The notes: generated by a model from the sequence alone, not told the origin. Positions 24,454 through 34,181 are shown, counted from the first letter of the stretch. The stretch: DNA of 64,000 nucleotides from an uncultured Clostridia bacterium (GCA_934233735.1 CAKQGQ010000004.1:1-64000); one strand, 5' to 3'. Numbers and translations: made by a program.

Positions 24454-26472
24454 TTAAAAGTGTAATAATCCGCCTACCTGTACGAATAACGGTGCAAATA
24501 CAACTGCAACAATCGTCATAAGCTTGATTAAGATGTTGATGGACGGACCGGAAGTATCCTTGAACGGGTCACCTACTGTATCACCTACAACTGCAGCCTT
24601 ATGAGGTTCGGAACCCTTGCCGCCGAAGTGACCTTCTTCAATGTACTTCTTCGCGTTATCCCATGCACCGCCTGCGTTTGCCATCATGATAGCAAGGAGT
24701 ACGCCTGCGGAGAGTGCACCGCCGAGCATTCCGCCGAGTGCTGCAGGTCCTAAGAGGAGACCAACTGCAAGCGGAGCAACGATAGCCATAACGCCCGGAA
24801 CAACCATTTCTTTTAAAGCAGCCTTTGTGGAAATATCTACGCAGTTTGCATAGTCAGGCTTGGAAGTTCCGGCCATAATTCCAGCATCGGATCTGAACTG
24901 TCTTCTAACTTCTTCGATCATCTGGTTAGCAGCCTTACCTACAGAATTCATAGTCATAGCGGAGAATAAGAACGGAAGCATAGCACCGATGAATAATCCG
25001 ATGATTACGATAGGATCAAGCAAGCTGATAACTTCAAGATTTGTAACTGCTGCATAGGATGCAAACAGTGCCAGAGCTGTAAGTGCTGCGGAACCGATTG
25101 CGAAACCTTTACCGATAGCAGCTGTTGTATTTCCTACAGCGTCAAGCTTGTCGGTGATTTCTCTTACTTCATGCGGAAGTTCGGACATTTCTGCGATACC
25201 GCCTGCATTGTCGGAAACCGGACCGTAAGCGTCAACCGCAACTGTCATTCCTGTAGTAGAAAGCATACCTACTGCTGCAAGAGCAATACCATATAATCCT
25301 GCGAACGCATATGCAACATATACGCCTACGCAGATTAAGATGATTGGCCATAATGTGGACATCATACCAACGCCCAGACCGCTGATGATTGTTGTTGCAG
25401 CACCTGTCTGAGACTGGTCAGCAATTTTCTGAACCGATTTATAATCGCCGGAGGTATAAACTTCGGTAATTTTACCGATTGCAATACCTACGATAAGACC
25501 TGCAATGATAGCGATTGCATAAGTGTAGTCGCCGAGCATGGACTTGGAAAGGATAAATGTTGCAATAATAACAATAATGCCGCTTACATATGTTCCCATA
25601 TTTAATGCAGATGCAGGGTTTCCGCCGTCTTTGCCTCTGACAATCATGATACCGATTACGGAAGCAAGAATACCGATTGCAGAAATAATTAACGGGAAGA
25701 GTGCTGCAGTTGCTTCCGAGAATGTAGCTGTATCATCGGAGTTTGCTACAGCAACTGCTGCTAATGTGATAGCGGAAATGATGGAACCTACATAGGATTC
25801 GAACAAGTCGGAACCCATACCTGCAACGTCGCCTACATTGTCGCCTACGTTATCTGCGATAACTGCGGGGTTACGAGGGTCGTCTTCAGGAATTCCTGCT
25901 TCAACCTTACCTACAAGGTCAGCACCAACGTCAGCCGCTTTCGTGTAGATACCGCCGCCTACTCTTCCAAACAGAGCCATGGAAGAAGCACCAAGACCGA
26001 AACCTGTAACACATTCAACAACTGTCGCAAGGTCAAGCGCGCATACAACGACACCGAGTCCGAAAAGACCGAGACCGGATACGCAAAGACCCATAACTGC
26101 GCCGGAACGGAAAGCAATCTTTAAAGCCTTGTTCATTCCGGATTCTCTTGCAGCATTTGCAGTTCTTACATTTCCGAGTGTTGCAACCTTCATTCCGAAG
26201 AAACCTGCAAGTACGGAAAGCAGAGCGCCGCATACATAAAGAACCGCAGTTACCCAATTGATGCAAACACCAATCAACAAGAATAACGCAACAATAACGA
26301 TTGCCATTGTCTTGTATTCTCTTCTCAGGAATGCCATTGCACCTTCTCTGATGTAGCCGGCAATTTCCTTCATCCTGTCTGTACCTTCGTCAGCTTTCTT
26401 GATCCATGCTGCTAAGCAGAACGCTACAACAAGACCAATGACAGCTGCGATGACAGCAAAATACTTTGTCAT
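24454..26472 (-). CDS. hppA: Membrane-bound ion-pumping pyrophosphatase, K+-dependent type
   Basis: Couples pyrophosphate hydrolysis to export of Na+ and/or H+. The ATG at 26472 follows GGAGG by nine bases; the in-frame start seven codons further up overlaps that site. The 672-residue protein has about 16 membrane helices. Its pyrophosphate-binding signatures include DVGADLVGKVEAGIPEDDPR, DNVGDNVGDVAGMGSDLFE and, near the end, GDTVGDPFKDTSGPS. The residue that decides potassium dependence is alanine (GNTTAAIGKGFA) where potassium-independent pumps have lysine, so the K+-dependent subfamily is likely. The ion pumped cannot be fixed by eye. It follows secG at the end of the glycolytic gene block. 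Confidence 0.95.
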   Translation of the reverse strand: MTKYFAVIAAVIGLVVAFCLAAWIKKADEGTDRMKEIAGYIREGAMAFLRREYKTMAIVIVALFLLIGVCINWVTAVLYVCGALLSVLAGFFGMKVATLGNVRTANAARESGMNKALKIAFRSGAVMGLCVSGLGLFGLGVVVCALDLATVVECVTGFGLGASSMALFGRVGGGIYTKAADVGADLVGKVEAGIPEDDPRNPAVIADNVGDNVGDVAGMGSDLFESYVGSIISAITLAAVAVANSDDTATFSEATAALFPLIISAIGILASVIGIMIVRGKDGGNPASALNMGTYVSGIIVIIATFILSKSMLGDYTYAIAIIAGLIVGIAIGKITEVYTSGDYKSVQKIADQSQTGAATTIISGLGVGMMSTLWPIILICVGVYVAYAFAGLYGIALAAVGMLSTTGMTVAVDAYGPVSDNAGGIAEMSELPHEVREITDKLDAVGNTTAAIGKGFAIGSAALTALALFASYAAVTNLEVISLLDPIVIIGLFIGAMLPFLFSAMTMNSVGKAANQMIEEVRRQFRSDAGIMAGTSKPDYANCVDISTKAALKEMVVPGVMAIVAPLAVGLLLGPAALGGMLGGALSAGVLLAIMMANAGGAWDNAKKYIEEGHFGGKGSEPHKAAVVGDTVGDPFKDTSGPSINILIKLMTIVAVVFAPLFVQVGGLLHF

Positions 26473-26585
26473 AATGTAATACCTCCTACTCACTAACGCC
26501 GAATAAGAGGCACATGTTTGTACCTCTTGCCGTAAGTGAAATATAATAAAAAAATTTTAAAACTGATTAAAATGCCGCATATTCA

Positions 26586-26819
26586 CTATTCAAATAAAGT
26601 GATAATCACAAGTGACAGCACTACGAAAAGAATTGCACCAACTGTGGTGATTTTCTCTAAAATTGCTTCATAGCCTTTGCTCTTTTTCTTACCGAATAAC
26701 TGCTCTGCGCCGCCGGCGATGGAACCGGATAATCCTGCGCTGTTACCGGACTGAAGCAGTACACTGGCAATCAAAACAATACTTGCTAATGCCAGCAAAA
26801 CCATCAAAAAAGTCTTCAT
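26586..26819 (-). CDS. secG: Preprotein translocase subunit SecG
   Basis: A 77-residue two-helix membrane protein of the SecYEG channel. It has the typical layout: N-terminal helix, the loop LLQSGNSAGLSGSIAGGAEQLFGKKKSKG, and a second helix. A GGAGG-type site (AAGGAGGTAAGAG) precedes the ATG. Location after the glycolytic genes is common in Firmicutes. Confidence 0.95.
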   Translation of the reverse strand: MKTFLMVLLALASIVLIASVLLQSGNSAGLSGSIAGGAEQLFGKKKSKGYEAILEKITTVGAILFVVLSLVIITLFE

Positions 26820-26879
26820 CTCTTACCTCCTTGTATTATAACTTGTTAATTGTACCATACTATGCCTGATAAAATCAAG

Positions 26880-27626
26880 TTAAAAGTTTACAATTTCATT
26901 AAATTTTAGCGGTTCAAGGCTTGCACCGCCTACAAGCGCACCGTCAATTTCTTCCATATTCAGAATTTCGCCTGCATTTTCAGGTTTTACGCTTCCGCCG
27001 TACTGGATAATAATTTTGTCAGCGGTTTCTTCATCGTATATATCAATGAGTTCTTTGCGGATAACCTCGCACATATGTCCTGCCTGAATCGGGGTCGCTG
27101 TTCTTCCGGTTCCGATTGCCCAAATCGGCTCGTAAGCAATAACAACTTTCGCCGCATCCTCCGCCGGAATTCCCTCAAGTGCGTTTGCAACCTGTTCAGC
27201 AACCAGTTTGTCCTGATAATTATGTTCTCTTTGGAATAAATCTTCGCCGACACACACAATCGGAGTGATATCTGCCGCCAAAAGTGCTTTTGTCTTAAGG
27301 TTTACGGTTTCGTCGGTTTCATTGAAATACTGCCTTCTCTCAGAGTGCCCTACAACACAGTAGTCCACGCCGATTTCTTTGAGCATCGGGATTGAAATTT
27401 CCCCGGTGTAGGCGCCCTCCTGTTCATAGTGAACATTTTGAGCCCCGAGTCCGATTCCCGTTCCTTTCAGTTCCTCGGCCAGCATTGCAAGCTGTGTAAA
27501 CGGCGCTAATATCGCAACCCTTACATCGCTCGGCTGATAAATCTTTTTAAATTCCTGCGCAAACTCCTTCGCCTCCGCAGTCGTTTTATACATTTTCCAG
27601 TTTCCTGCAATAAATGGATATCGCAT
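26880..27626 (-). CDS. tpiA: Triosephosphate isomerase
   Basis: Interconverts dihydroxyacetone phosphate and glyceraldehyde 3-phosphate. The 248-residue protein shows FIAGNWKMYKT at the N-terminus, the catalytic histidine in VVGHSERR, the catalytic glutamate in VIAYEPIWAIGTG, and the phosphate loop GGSVKPENA. The start lies 22 bases after the gap stop, so it is cotranscribed with the upstream genes. Confidence 0.97.
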   Translation of the reverse strand: MRYPFIAGNWKMYKTTAEAKEFAQEFKKIYQPSDVRVAILAPFTQLAMLAEELKGTGIGLGAQNVHYEQEGAYTGEISIPMLKEIGVDYCVVGHSERRQYFNETDETVNLKTKALLAADITPIVCVGEDLFQREHNYQDKLVAEQVANALEGIPAEDAAKVVIAYEPIWAIGTGRTATPIQAGHMCEVIRKELIDIYDEETADKIIIQYGGSVKPENAGEILNMEEIDGALVGGASLEPLKFNEIVNF

Positions 27627-27648
27627 TCCTTACCTCTTTCTTTTTCGA

Positions 27649-28668
27649 TTATTTCACAAATTTTTTCAAATATTTCAGCGTGCGAATCAGCTGACAAGTA
27701 TAGCTCATTTCATTATCATACCATGCAACCACGCGCACTTCATAGATATGCGTACCGCACTGCTGTGCAAGCGTCTGCGTTGCATCAAACAGCGAGCCGT
27801 AACTCATTCCTATAATATCAGAGCTTACAAGCTCTTCTTCCGTATAGCCGAAAGATTCGTTTGCAGCCGCCTTCATTGCCTCATTAATCCCTTCAACCGA
27901 TACGGAGTCCGTCATATCTTTCAGAGTTGCATCCAGAATCGTAATTGAGCCTGCCGGTACCGGAACGCGCTGTGCCGAACCAATGAGCTTTCCGTCCAGT
28001 TCCGGAATAACGAGTCCAATCGCTTTCGCCGCCCCTGTTGAGTTCGGAACGATATTGATTGCGCCTGCTCTCGCTCTTCTGAGGTCGCCCTTTCTGTGCG
28101 GTCCGTCAAGGAGCATCTGGTCGCCTGTATAAGCGTGAATCGTAGTCATAAAGCCCGTGCGAACCTCTCTGTAGTCATTCAGAGCTTTTGCCATCGGTGC
28201 AAGGCAGTTTGTCGTGCAGGACGCGCCTGAAACAATATTATCCTCCGCGGTCAAAGTCTCGTGGTTTACGCCGTAAACGATTGTTGGAAGATCATTTCCT
28301 GCAGGAGCCGAAATCAAAACCTTTTTCGCACCCGCATCAATGTGCGCCTGGGACTTTGCCTTCGAAGTATAAAAGCCCGTACATTCTAAAACTACATCAA
28401 TATCGAGTTCCTTCCATGGAAGATTTTTCGCATCCGCCTCTTTATATACCGGAATGCGAATTCCGTCAACGCTGATTGAGCTTTCATCGAAAATCACTTC
28501 ATGTCCTCTGTAAGCCCCCTGCGAGCTGTCATATTTTAAAAGATGCGCGAGCATCTTAGGCTCGGTCAAGTCATTGATTGCCACAACTTTCATTTCCGAA
28601 TCTTCAAAAATCTGTCTGAAAGCCAGTCTGCCGATTCTGCCAAATCCGTTAATTGCAACTCTTACCAT
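27649..28668 (-). CDS. gap: Glyceraldehyde-3-phosphate dehydrogenase, classical NAD-type
   Basis: Glycolytic oxidation and phosphorylation of glyceraldehyde 3-phosphate. The 339-residue protein has INGFGRIGR, the NAD-selecting aspartate in AINDLTEP, the catalytic cysteine in SGASCTTNC and the typical bacterial HAYTGDQMLLDGPHRKGDLRRARAG region. It lies between pgk and tpiA. A second, quite different gap copy is the first glycolytic gene of the same block. Confidence 0.95.
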   Translation of the reverse strand: MVRVAINGFGRIGRLAFRQIFEDSEMKVVAINDLTEPKMLAHLLKYDSSQGAYRGHEVIFDESSISVDGIRIPVYKEADAKNLPWKELDIDVVLECTGFYTSKAKSQAHIDAGAKKVLISAPAGNDLPTIVYGVNHETLTAEDNIVSGASCTTNCLAPMAKALNDYREVRTGFMTTIHAYTGDQMLLDGPHRKGDLRRARAGAINIVPNSTGAAKAIGLVIPELDGKLIGSAQRVPVPAGSITILDATLKDMTDSVSVEGINEAMKAAANESFGYTEEELVSSDIIGMSYGSLFDATQTLAQQCGTHIYEVRVVAWYDNEMSYTCQLIRTLKYLKKFVK

Positions 28669-28766
28669 AGATTACCTCCTAAACCGTTTCTAAAGTCTAT
28701 TATGTATTATGATTGCACGGAATCCATGAACCGGCGACATCCGCCAATCCATGGATTCTCAAATTC

Positions 28767-29951
28767 CTATTTATCCTGAATCACAGCTACGCCCGGAAGC
28801 ACCTTCCCCTCCAGGAATTCCAAAGATGCGCCGCCGCCTGTGGAAATGTGAGTCATCTTATCTTTCAGTCCGAACTGTTCGCATGCAGCCGCAGAGTCGC
28901 CTCCGCCGATAATGGTTACCGCATTGGATTGTGCAAGAGCCTCGGCAACCTTCTTCGTGCCGTTCTCAAAGTTCGGCATTTCGAATACGCCCATCGGACC
29001 GTTCCATACAACGGTCTTTGCGCTCTTCACCGCTTCAGCAAACAGCTTCACGGATTCCGGCCCGATATCCATTCCCATCCTGTCTTTCGGCATGTTTTCT
29101 TTTGCATATACTGCAAATTCTGTATCATTTTTGAATTCCTTCGCGCATACCGCATCGACCGGCAAAAGAATTTTTACTCCGGTTTTTTCCGCTTCTGCCA
29201 GAAGGTCCTTCGCAAGTTCAATATTGTCCGCATCCAGAATCGAAGTTCCGATTTCATATCCCTGTGCCTTGAAGAAGGTGTAAGCCATTCCTCCGCCGAT
29301 AATCAGAGAGTCTACCTTCTTAAGCAGGTTCTTGATAACCGGAATTTTGTCACCGACTTTCGCGCCGCCCATGATTGCCACGAACGGACGAGCCGGATTT
29401 TCGAGTGCGTCTCCGAGGAATTTGACTTCCTTTTCAATCAGAAAGCCCGAAACGCATGGAAGATAATCCGCGATTCCTGCTGTGGACGCGTGTGCCCGGT
29501 GAGCCGTTCCGAAAGCATCGTTTACGAAAATATCTCCAAGCGATGCCAGTTCCTTCGCAAAATCCGCACCGTTCTTGGTTTCTTCTTTACGGAATCTGAC
29601 ATTTTCAAGAAGCATAACTTCGCCGTCTTTGAGCGCGTTTGCCGCCGCTTTCACCTTTTCATCAACCACGTGGTCAGATGCCGCGAAAATAACTTTTTCG
29701 CCGAGAAGCTCGGTCAGTCTTTCCGCAACCGGTGCAAGTGTAAATTCTTTCTTCGGCTCGCCTTCCGGTCTTCCGAGGTGGGACATCAGTATTACCCTCG
29801 CTCCGTGCTCTCTTAAATAGTTGATGGTCGGGAGTGCCGAAACGATACGGATGTCATCTGTGATTCTGCCTTCTTTAAGCGGTACATTGAAATCGCATCT
29901 TACGAGCACTCTTTTGCCTTTTACTTCAATATCTTTGATTGTTTTTTTCAT
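28767..29951 (-). CDS. pgk: Phosphoglycerate kinase
   Basis: Transfers phosphate from 1,3-bisphosphoglycerate to ADP. The 394-residue protein has the family N-terminal motif VLVRCDFNVPL, the SHLGRPEG segment, and the C-terminal nucleotide motifs GPMGVFE and GGGDSAAA. It sits between the two gap genes. Confidence 0.97.
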   Translation of the reverse strand: MKKTIKDIEVKGKRVLVRCDFNVPLKEGRITDDIRIVSALPTINYLREHGARVILMSHLGRPEGEPKKEFTLAPVAERLTELLGEKVIFAASDHVVDEKVKAAANALKDGEVMLLENVRFRKEETKNGADFAKELASLGDIFVNDAFGTAHRAHASTAGIADYLPCVSGFLIEKEVKFLGDALENPARPFVAIMGGAKVGDKIPVIKNLLKKVDSLIIGGGMAYTFFKAQGYEIGTSILDADNIELAKDLLAEAEKTGVKILLPVDAVCAKEFKNDTEFAVYAKENMPKDRMGMDIGPESVKLFAEAVKSAKTVVWNGPMGVFEMPNFENGTKKVAEALAQSNAVTIIGGGDSAAACEQFGLKDKMTHISTGGGASLEFLEGKVLPGVAVIQDK

Positions 29952-29998
29952 AATTGTTCTCCTCTTAAATAATTTCGTTATGTATCTATTCTCGAGGA

Positions 29999-31015
29999 TT
30001 ATTTGCAGTCTACTTCGTGCATATGCTTCAGCATGTTGAGCAGATTGCTGGAATATCCGAATTCATTGTCATAGTATGCGATGAGCTTGAAGAAATGGTC
30101 ATTCAGCTCGATTGTCTGTCTGGAGTCGAAAATGGATGTGCAAGGGTCTCCCACAAAGTCGCCGGAAACAACTTCATCATCTACATATTCCAAAACACCC
30201 TTGAGGTATGTCTCGGAAGCTTCTTTGATTCTCTGTCTGAGTTCCGGGCCGCTTGTCGGTGTGTTGAGAACAACGTTTACATCGATAACGGAAACATCCG
30301 CTGTCGGAACTCTGTATGAAATACCTGTCATTTTGCCTTTAAGAGAAGGAATTACAAGACCTACGGCCTTTGCTGCACCTGTCGTTGACGGAATTACATT
30401 GCCGAATACGCTGCGGCCGGTTCTCCAGTCCTTGAGTGATTTCGCATCAACAACTTTCTGTTTTGCGGTAGCTGCATGAATTGTGGACATGAGTCCTTCT
30501 TTGATTCCGTAGTTGTCTTCGATAACCTTCATGAGCGGTGCAAGACAGTTCGTAGTACAGGATGCATTGGAAACAACCTTCATATCTGAGTTGTATTCGT
30601 TATGATTTACGCCGTATACAAATGTCGGAGTTTCCTTATCCTTTGCCGGAGCGGAAATGATAACATGCTTTGCGCCTGCTTCAATGTGATCCATCGCTTT
30701 TTCCGTTGTTACATATGCACCGGTACAGTCGATTACGTAATCAACGCCTGCTTCCTTCCACGGAATTTCGGATGCATCCGAGAACGAATATACATCGACA
30801 TGCTTTCCGTCTATGTAAATTCCGGACTGGTCATGGTCAAGACTCTTTGGGAATCTTCCGAAAATCGTGTCGTACTTAAGCATGTAAACCATGTATTCAA
30901 GGTCCGCATTTCTTAAGTTAATTGCCCTGATTTCAATTTCCGGCATATCCATTGCGGCACGGATTACTACCCTGCCAATTCTGCCAAAACCGTTAATACC
31001 TACTCTAATCGCCAT
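29999..31015 (-). CDS. gap: Second glyceraldehyde-3-phosphate dehydrogenase, possible NADP preference
   Basis: A 338-residue GAPDH with the catalytic SNASCTTNC and a HAATAKQKVVD segment plus WRTGRSVFGNVIPSTTGAAKAVG, closer to the enterobacterial/eukaryotic-type sequence than to the neighbouring copy. The coenzyme loop is unusual: where NAD-type enzymes have NDP or NDL, this reads INLRNAD, losing the aspartate that binds the adenosine ribose and gaining an arginine. This suggests NADP use but is not proof. It is the first glycolytic gene of the block, downstream of rpoN. Confidence 0.9.
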   Translation of the reverse strand: MAIRVGINGFGRIGRVVIRAAMDMPEIEIRAINLRNADLEYMVYMLKYDTIFGRFPKSLDHDQSGIYIDGKHVDVYSFSDASEIPWKEAGVDYVIDCTGAYVTTEKAMDHIEAGAKHVIISAPAKDKETPTFVYGVNHNEYNSDMKVVSNASCTTNCLAPLMKVIEDNYGIKEGLMSTIHAATAKQKVVDAKSLKDWRTGRSVFGNVIPSTTGAAKAVGLVIPSLKGKMTGISYRVPTADVSVIDVNVVLNTPTSGPELRQRIKEASETYLKGVLEYVDDEVVSGDFVGDPCTSIFDSRQTIELNDHFFKLIAYYDNEFGYSSNLLNMLKHMHEVDCK

Positions 31016-31079
31016 TTCTTTCTCCTCCTAAAAACATTCCTGTTGACAATGTTTGTATTATATTGTATTTTTATGTATT

Positions 31080-32495
31080 TTAATATCTTCTCCGTTTCGA
31101 TGAAGATAAGATATTCATGCCCTCTCTGTACTTTGCCACGGTACGTCGCGAAATTTCAATTCCTTTTTGGCTGAGAATTTCCACCATGTCCTGATCGCTG
31201 TACGGCTTCTTCGGGTCTTCGCTTTCCACGATTTCCTTGATGAAGGTCTTAATGCTGTTGGATGACATACCCTCGCCGCTTCCGCCTGTCACACCGCTTG
31301 AGAAAAAGTATTTAATCTCAAAAACACCGCGCGGGGTCTGCATATATTTTCCGTTTATTGAGCGGCTGACCGTAGATTCGTGAATATTCAATGCTTCCGC
31401 TACCTGCTTCAGCGTAAGGGTCTTTAAGTATTTCGGGCCCTTGTCCAAAAACTCTTTCTGATGTTCCACAACTGCCGCTACAACATTATAAATCGTCTGT
31501 CGTCTCTGCTCAATGCTCTTAATCAGCCAGAGTGCAGAATTGTATTTTTCGTTCAAGTACTTTGAAAGCTCTGCGTCTTCCGTTGCACGTTTTGCAAGGC
31601 TCATATAGTAGGAGCTTACCATCAGACGCGGAATTGTAGTCTCGTTAGTGACAATCTGGTATTCTCCGTCAACCTTTTCTACAATCACATCCGGAACCAC
31701 ATACTTCACCGTTTCCCCCGTTGAAAAGCGTCTGCCCGGCTTCGGCTCCAGTGTCCTGATGAGATCTGTAATCATCTGCACCTGTGCTACCGTCAGTCCG
31801 GTTTCTTTGGAAACTTTACTCAGTTTATTTTCTCCAATATCCGCCAAATGATGTAAAATAATATATTCGACGGAATCCTCCAAAAGTCCTTTTGACGCAA
31901 GCTGGATAATCAGACATTCTTCCAGCGTTCTTGCGCCGACTCCGGCAGGCTCGAAGGTCTGAATCACATCCAGAATCTTTTCCACATGCGCCTCGCTGAC
32001 TTTAAAAGTCTTCGCTACCTGTGAAAGTTCCACGGTAAGATACCCGTTTTCATCGATGGACTCGACCATATATCTGCCGATTTTCATATCATTTCCTTTT
32101 AATTTGGAAAATGTAAGCTGCAGCAGCAGGTAATCCTCCAGTGTTTCCTCCTTGCTCACAAACTGCTCGAATGTCGGTTCGTCATTTTCTTTACGGTGTT
32201 CCCACTGTTTGTAGCTGATATCGTCATACTCGGCTTCTTTCACTTTTTCGCGCAAGTCAAAATCAGCCTCTTCCGCTTCCTTTTTATCCATGGACTCGGA
32301 TTTAGAGACTTCCTGCTCCCTTCTGTCTTCAGCAGTCGAGTCATACTCCAATACAGGATTTTGCATGAGCTCGTCCTGAACGAAGGTTTCCAGCTCCTGC
32401 GAATTAAACTGCAAAATCTGGATTGCCTGAATCAATTCCGGCGTCATCGTCAGTTTTTGAGACTGCTCAATTGTTAAATCATAACCAAGTTTCAC
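31080..32495 (-). CDS. rpoN: RNA polymerase sigma-54 factor
   Basis: Alternative sigma factor that needs an activator ATPase to open promoters. The 471-residue protein has the glutamine/leucine-rich N-terminal activator-binding region (LTMTPELIQAIQILQF), an acidic spacer, the core-binding region, a helix-turn-helix and the C-terminal RpoN box RRTVAKYRE at 450-458. No sigma-54-dependent activator gene is in the window. It lies upstream of gap; in many Clostridia a cggR repressor gene stands between rpoN and gap, and it is missing here. Confidence 0.96.
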   Translation of the reverse strand: MKLGYDLTIEQSQKLTMTPELIQAIQILQFNSQELETFVQDELMQNPVLEYDSTAEDRREQEVSKSESMDKKEAEEADFDLREKVKEAEYDDISYKQWEHRKENDEPTFEQFVSKEETLEDYLLLQLTFSKLKGNDMKIGRYMVESIDENGYLTVELSQVAKTFKVSEAHVEKILDVIQTFEPAGVGARTLEECLIIQLASKGLLEDSVEYIILHHLADIGENKLSKVSKETGLTVAQVQMITDLIRTLEPKPGRRFSTGETVKYVVPDVIVEKVDGEYQIVTNETTIPRLMVSSYYMSLAKRATEDAELSKYLNEKYNSALWLIKSIEQRRQTIYNVVAAVVEHQKEFLDKGPKYLKTLTLKQVAEALNIHESTVSRSINGKYMQTPRGVFEIKYFFSSGVTGGSGEGMSSNSIKTFIKEIVESEDPKKPYSDQDMVEILSQKGIEISRRTVAKYREGMNILSSSKRRRY

Positions 32496-32594
32496 CTATA
32501 CACCTCTGACTAAATACATCTTTTTTTCATTTTTTTTTACATCTTTTTTGATAATTACATTTCTTTATGCAAATATTATACCAAAATTTTTCTT

Positions 32595-33071
32595 CTATTT
32601 CAAGCCCGGGAAACCTAATTGTCTGAGAGCCTCGAATAAAATGATATTGGCTGAATTCGCAAGGTTGAAAGAACGCAGCCGTGTATCCGCACTCATAGGA
32701 ATGCGAATTGCGTTTTCTGCGTGCTCTGCGATGAAGTCGCGCGGAAGCCCTGCTGTCTCTTTTCCAAACAAAAACATATCCTCATCCTGATATGCATGCT
32801 CTGTATAAATGTGTCCGCCTTTTGTCGTTGCAAGGAACAAACGATGCGTCCCGTCTCCGTATTCCTGCATGAACGCATCAAGGCTTTCATGCACTTTTAG
32901 CTTTACGAACGGCCAGTAATCCAGCCCTGCCCGTTTCAAGCTCTTGTCGTCTATTTTAAAGCCCAGAGGCTTTACCAAATGCAGAACCGTTCCCGTTGCT
33001 GCACAGGTTCTTGCGATATTCCCTGTATTGGGCGGTATTTCCGGTTCCACGAAAACAATATGTAGTGCCAT
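32595..33071 (-). CDS. trmL: tRNA (cytidine(34)-2'-O)-methyltransferase TrmL
   Basis: A 158-residue SPOUT (knotted) methyltransferase acting on the wobble base of leucine tRNAs. Family marks are IVFVEPEIPPNTGNIARTCAATG at the N-terminus, the cofactor loop FGKETAGLPRDF and the C-terminal RSFNLANSANIILFEALRQ. Length is typical. It is the first gene of a minus-strand series and is divergent from hom. Confidence 0.95.
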   Translation of the reverse strand: MALHIVFVEPEIPPNTGNIARTCAATGTVLHLVKPLGFKIDDKSLKRAGLDYWPFVKLKVHESLDAFMQEYGDGTHRLFLATTKGGHIYTEHAYQDEDMFLFGKETAGLPRDFIAEHAENAIRIPMSADTRLRSFNLANSANIILFEALRQLGFPGLK

Positions 33072-33213
33072 TTCCTTCCTCTTTTCTGTCTTTTCTTTCC
33101 TTAAAAGTATTTACCCTTAAACTATCATATCAAAAATTTCAAAAAAAGAAAGACAAAATCGACGAAATGTTATATAATTCTCTCATTGCTATATTTTGTA
33201 CGGAGGAAAATAT

Positions 33214-34161
33214 ATGAAAAAATTGAAAGTCGGCATTCTGGGATTCGGCACGGTCGGCGGCGGAACATACGAAATTTTGACGAAGAACCATGAGCTCATT
33301 CAAAGCCGCACGGGAGTCTCCATCGAGGTTGTGAAGGTTTTGAAGAGAAAACCTGCTTCCCCTGCGTATCTGTTTACGAATGACCCGGACGAAATCCTCA
33401 ATGACCCGGATATTGATTTGGTTGTGGAAGTTTTAGGCGGAATTGAGCCTGCTTCTTCTTTTATGCTGAAAGCATTAAACAACGGCAAGCATGTCGTAAC
33501 TGCAAACAAGGCGGCGGTTGCTGCAAACTACGAAGCGCTCACCGAAGCTGCGAAAAAGAATCAGGTAAAATTCCTGTTCGAAGCCAGCGTCGGCGGCGGA
33601 ATCCCGGTTCTGACTGCGATTCAGAATCCGCTTCAGGGAAACAGCTTTCTTGAGGTTATGGGTATCGTAAACGGAACCACCAATTATATTTTAACGAAAA
33701 TGACGGAAGATGGTGCAAGCTATGCAGATGTACTGAAGGATGCGCAGGAAAAAGGCTTCGCAGAAGCTGACCCGACCGCTGATGTAGAAGGTCTGGACGC
33801 AGCAAACAAGCTTTCGATTCTGATTGCACTTCTCTTTGATAAATACATCGCGCCTTCCGATATTCCGACCACCGGTATTTCGAAAATCACAGCAGATGAC
33901 ATCAAGGCTGCGGCGTCCGAAGGCTGCAAAATTAAGCTGATTGCGCATGCTTATCTTGAAGACGGCCAGGTGAAGGCAAGCGTTGCACCGGAGAAGCTTC
34001 CGCTTTCTCACCCGCTCAGCGGCGTAAGCAACGAGTTCAATGCAGTATACATCACCGGTGATATGGTCGGCGAGCTGATGTTTTATGGCAGAGGCGCAGG
34101 TGCACTCCCTACCGGCAGTGCCGTTGTCGGCGATATCATTGAAATTGCAAAAACAATTTAG
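33214..34161 (+). CDS. hom: Homoserine dehydrogenase lacking the ACT domain
   Basis: Reduces aspartate semialdehyde to homoserine, leading to threonine and methionine. The ATG at 33214 follows GGAGG by seven bases. The protein has the NAD(P) motif GILGFGTVGGGTYE, the catalytic EASVGGGIPVL and NGTTNYILTKM segments, and the C-terminal GRGAGALPTGSAVVGDI. It stops at 315 residues, directly after the catalytic domain. Most Firmicute Hom proteins exceed 400 residues and carry a C-terminal ACT domain that senses threonine, so this form should lack that feedback control. The stop is followed by a normal ribosome binding site for the next gene, so a frameshift is not obvious. Confidence 0.95.
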   Translation: MKKLKVGILGFGTVGGGTYEILTKNHELIQSRTGVSIEVVKVLKRKPASPAYLFTNDPDEILNDPDIDLVVEVLGGIEPASSFMLKALNNGKHVVTANKAAVAANYEALTEAAKKNQVKFLFEASVGGGIPVLTAIQNPLQGNSFLEVMGIVNGTTNYILTKMTEDGASYADVLKDAQEKGFAEADPTADVEGLDAANKLSILIALLFDKYIAPSDIPTTGISKITADDIKAAASEGCKIKLIAHAYLEDGQVKASVAPEKLPLSHPLSGVSNEFNAVYITGDMVGELMFYGRGAGALPTGSAVVGDIIEIAKTI

Positions 34162-34181
34162 TTCTACAGGAGGAAAAGAAA

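Noticed and set aside
31080..32495. Sigma-54 (-24/-12) promoters elsewhere in the window because rpoN is present
   Set aside because: A look for TGGCAC-N5-TTGC patterns upstream of genes gave no convincing case.
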